From JADJEK01 sp052034255 (GTDB lineage Bacteria > Planctomycetota > B15-G4 > JADJEK01), in contig JBPOIU010000239.1 in assembly GCA_052034255.1 (NCBI GenBank), positions 1 through 6,574 of the forward strand: a DNA stretch of 6,574 nt, given 5' to 3'. Of the stretch, positions 3,926 to 6,574 are shown one piece after another. The notes under the pieces are model-generated. The model was not told where the DNA came from, did not search any database, and saw only the letters and a program-made list of their open reading frames with translations. Positions within the stretch are counted from its first letter, which is position 1, and each line of letters begins with the position of its first letter. The translations under genes were made by a program, and so were the position numbers.

Positions 3926-6574
3926 TCAGGCCGTGCGGACGACTCGCGTCAGCGCCGCGAAGCCGACGAGGTAGATCACGGCGGCCGCGACGAACACGAC
4001 CGTGAAGCCCACGGCCATGCTGGCGACGATGCACGCGAGCGACGCGAACACCGACGAGAAGCCGTTGATCGCCCACGCCCACGGGACGAGTTGCGGCGAC
4101 GTCGATTCGAGCGCTCGGACTCCGGTCGGGAACGGCATGCCGAGCGCGATCCCGATCGGCGCGAGCAACAGCACGACCGCGAGCACGCGGACGCCGAAGC
4201 CGAGCCCGAGCAGCATCGGCGGCAACACGTTCATGCCGATCGCCGTGACGACGATCAGCACGGCGACCGCGAGGCCGAGCCGCATCAGCGTCTTCGGGCA
4301 GCGCGCGTCGAGCTTCGCCGCGAGGAAGGACCCGATGCCGGCGAAGCCGAGCAGCGAGCTCAGCACGACCGACAGCGCGTACGTCGGATGCCCGAGCACG
4401 ATGACGACCTTCTGCATCAGCACGATCTCGATGCACATGAAGCCGACACCGAGCGCGGCGAAGTACGTGAGGATCCGTCCCTTGTGCGGCGACTGGATGC
4501 CCTTCTTCGCCAGCGCGCGCAGCGGCAGCAGGATCAGCGCCACGCCGAGCAGCACGATCTGCGCCAGCGACGACAGCAGGATCATGTGCCCGACCGGGTA
4601 CTCGGGGTGGAACGCCTTGTCCTCGCTCGACTCGACGCCGTCGCGGCCGTGCTTCGACCACAGTCCGGAATAACGGTAGTAGTTGAAGAAGAACGGCGTG
4701 TCGTCGGTGCACGGCGACACGTCGTACGGATAGTCGGCGAGGAAGCGCTCCTTCTCGGCCGGCGTCGCGCGCAGCAGGTGGAAGAAGATGTCGCGCGTCT
4801 TCAGGAACGGCTCGGAGTTCGTCCGCAGGTACGCGATCATCTCGCCCGCGCGCGGCGCCAGCGCGTCCCGCAGCGACGGCGGTGTCGGTGGCGCGGGTGT
4901 GCCCGCGAGCCCGGACGCCTCGGCCAACGTCGCATGACGCAGCGCGGCGACGGCGCCGTCGACGTCGGCAGGCGCCGCGTTCGGTGCTTGCGCGTTCACG
5001 AACAGTCGCAGCGCGCTCTCGACGTCGCCCGGCAACGGCAGCAGGTCCTTGCCGGGCTCGAACAACGGGTCGAACACGAAACCGCGAAAGCCCTCGGCGA
5101 CGGCGAAGCGGTGCAGGTCGTCGATCTCGGCGCGCGTGAACGGTCCGCGCTTGATCATCGTCGACGCCCAGCTCGAGCCCTGGAACACCGCGAGGTGCGA
5201 CGAGGGATCGTCGATCCCGAGTTCCGTCAGCGCCGTGATCGCGATGTTCGCGAGGCGCAGCGTCTCGCGCGGCCGCTTCGGCCAACTCAGGATGTAGCGT
5301 GAGTAGGTGACGATCCCGCCGTCCTTCAGGTGCTCGTAGAACTCCTTGACGGCGTCGACGGTGTAAAGATAACTCTCGGACAACGTATAGGCGCCGGTCG
5401 ACAACGCCGTGAACGAGTCCACGCCGCTCATCTGGATCAGGTCGTAGCGCCGGTCCGAGTTGCGCATGAACGACCGGCCCTCGCTGTTCACGAGGTGGAT
5501 CTTGTCCGAGTACGGGTGGGCGCCGGGCCGGAACAGTCCGCCGAGGTAGTCGTCGTACTCCTCGGTCACCATGCGGATCATCGCGCGGTTGATCTCGGCG
5601 GCGTCCACGCGGCTCGCGCCGTGCGCCAGCGCGACCATGACGTCGACGCCGCCGCCGACGCCGATCACGAGGACTTCGGGGTCCTTGCCGCCGCGCGCCG
5701 CGAACGCGCGATACCCCGAAGCCGACTGCGTGTCGTCGAGGAACTTGAACCGCGCGATGTCGGCCGCGTCCTTGAACATCTGCGTCGGCGCGGTGCCGTC
5801 CTGCGCGACCGCGCGCAGATCGAGCTTCATCTCGTCCAGCGCGCCGAAGTTGCCGCCCATGATCGGCGGCCCGTTCTCGATGTTCGTGCTGACCTGGACC
5901 TCGGCGGTCGCGCTCGGCAAGCGCATGTCGAGGTGCGTGCCGGCGAGGTCGTTGATCTCCTTGTCGGTCGCGAACGGCACGTCGATCTCGTACGCCGGCA
6001 AGCCGAGCGGTCGACCGAGCCCCGTCACGCTGGCCGCGAACACGCACGTCGCGAGCACCGGCAGCGCGAACTTGCGCACGAGGCCGGGGACGCCGCTCGC
6101 GAACGCGAGAGCACCGAGCGCGCCGAACGCACCCGCGAGCACGACCGTCGGCGCGCCGCCGAACGCGTCGAGCAGCGCGACGCTGGCCGCTCCACCCGCG
6201 GCCGAGCCGACGAGGTCGGCGAAGTAGATCTTGTTCGCGTGCGCCGCGAACCGCGTCAGCGCCAGCCCGACCGCGTAGCCGCCGAGGAACAGCGGGATCG
6301 TGATCAATCCATACAACAGCAGCAGCGCGCCGAGGTTCGAAGGCTCGCTCCACAGCTTCAGCGTGTTGACGCGCAACTGCGTCGCGAGCAGCAACGTCAC
6401 GACGACGGCGATGCCGTACCACAGCGCCGCGCGAGCGACCGGCTTCGACGGCGCGTCGTGCTTCAGACCTTCCGCGCGCGCCGTCAGGAACGAGCCCGCG
6501 GCGCCGAAGCCGAGCAGCGCGATCGACACCACCATGTAGGTGAAGTGGTGCCACATCATGATCGCGAACACGCG
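3926..6574 (-). CDS. Polytopic membrane protein with spermidine-synthase-like SAM-binding domain (N-terminus outside window)
   Basis: A leftward frame is open from the right edge to the stop at 3928-3926, giving 882 visible residues. Numbering below starts at the GTG at 6571. That GTG is probably internal: the frame continues upstream, no ribosome binding site is visible, and the family normally begins with another TM helix. Residues 8-185 hold about six TM helices. A soluble part follows, with a Rossmann SAM-binding fold (VLVIGVGGGVDV 300-311, acidic E326) and the TDDTPFFFN motif (622-630) typical of these fusions. An Ala/Pro-rich stretch lies at about 528-575. About seven TM helices (661-876) close the protein, with family-like blocks (VLGHPTYALSVVLSSLLGF 725-743; WAWAINGFSS 831-840). 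In true spermidine synthases YD is followed by a D-S/T-S/T-D-P catalytic motif; here the segment is YDLIQMSGVDSF (376-387), so the first Asp is Ser382 and only D385 remains. Aminopropyl transfer is thus doubtful. Substrate and physiological role are unknown; it points away from the qNOR module. Confidence 0.85.
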   Translation of the reverse strand, partial: RVFAIMMWHHFTYMVVSIALLGFGAAGSFLTARAEGLKHDAPSKPVARAALWYGIAVVVTLLLATQLRVNTLKLWSEPSNLGALLLLYGLITIPLFLGGYAVGLALTRFAAHANKIYFADLVGSAAGGAASVALLDAFGGAPTVVLAGAFGALGALAFASGVPGLVRKFALPVLATCVFAASVTGLGRPLGLPAYEIDVPFATDKEINDLAGTHLDMRLPSATAEVQVSTNIENGPPIMGGNFGALDEMKLDLRAVAQDGTAPTQMFKDAADIARFKFLDDTQSASGYRAFAARGGKDPEVLVIGVGGGVDVMVALAHGASRVDAAEINRAMIRMVTEEYDDYLGGLFRPGAHPYSDKIHLVNSEGRSFMRNSDRRYDLIQMSGVDSFTALSTGAYTLSESYLYTVDAVKEFYEHLKDGGIVTYSRYILSWPKRPRETLRLANIAITALTELGIDDPSSHLAVFQGSSWASTMIKRGPFTRAEIDDLHRFAVAEGFRGFVFDPLFEPGKDLLPLPGDVESALRLFVNAQAPNAAPADVDGAVAALRHATLAEASGLAGTPAPPTPPSLRDALAPRAGEMIAYLRTNSEPFLKTRDIFFHLLRATPAEKERFLADYPYDVSPCTDDTPFFFNYYRYSGLWSKHGRDGVESSEDKAFHPEYPVGHMILLSSLAQIVLLGVALILLPLRALAKKGIQSPHKGRILTYFAALGVGFMCIEIVLMQKVVIVLGHPTYALSVVLSSLLGFAGIGSFLAAKLDARCPKTLMRLGLAVAVLIVVTAIGMNVLPPMLLGLGFGVRVLAVVLLLAPIGIALGMPFPTGVRALESTSPQLVPWAWAINGFSSVFASLACIVASMAVGFTVVFVAAAVIYLVGFAALTRVVRTA

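Noticed and set aside
3648..6554. A 968-residue leftward open frame in another phase of the spermidine-synthase-like gene
   Set aside because: It is Arg/Ala-rich and low in complexity, with no conserved motif. It shadows the frame that contains the SAM-binding and membrane segments.

Overview
This is a GC-rich bacterial window. Codons end mostly in G or C, which creates very long spurious antisense reading frames. It holds two complete and two edge-truncated protein genes and no RNA genes, insertion sequences or CRISPR arrays. The lineage cannot be fixed from the sequence alone. High GC, a solitary quinol-type nitric oxide reductase and a large membrane protein with a spermidine-synthase-like domain would suit Myxococcota or related deltaproteobacterial groups, or Planctomycetota, but this is an inference from gene content.

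Layout from left to right. A leftward gene for a secreted protein (1-318, C-terminus outside the window) has a clear signal peptide and unknown function. A 304-base divergent intergenic region (319-622) follows. It contains an AT-richer patch with three degenerate copies of a palindrome close to ACTTGCAAGT. A rightward Crp/Fnr-family regulator (623-1306) comes next. A 153-base gap then carries three tandem 15-bp units, the last of which is a perfect FNR/DNR-type operator (CTTGACATCCGTCAAG, 1373-1388). The rightward norB gene (1460-3784) encodes a single-subunit quinol-dependent nitric oxide reductase (qNOR). A strong inverted repeat (3857-3901) separates it from a convergent leftward gene (3926-6574, N-terminus outside the window). 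That gene encodes a polytopic membrane protein with a central SAM-binding, spermidine-synthase-like domain.

How the genes probably work together: the regulator has the E-x-x-S-R recognition-helix signature of FNR/DNR-type proteins but lacks the cAMP-binding residues of Crp and the iron-sulfur cysteines of Fnr. The adjacent norB promoter carries a matching TTGAC-N4-GTCAA box. The simplest reading is a two-gene NO-responsive module in which a DNR/NNR-like sensor activates a solitary qNOR that reduces NO to N2O using membrane quinol. The two outer genes are transcribed away from or against this module and have no evident functional link to it.

The points most worth a second look are the tandem triplication of the operator unit ahead of norB, the three TGCAAGT-type sites ahead of the regulator, and the altered catalytic motif in the spermidine-synthase-like protein. 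All family assignments rest on recognisable motifs; no database search was run.
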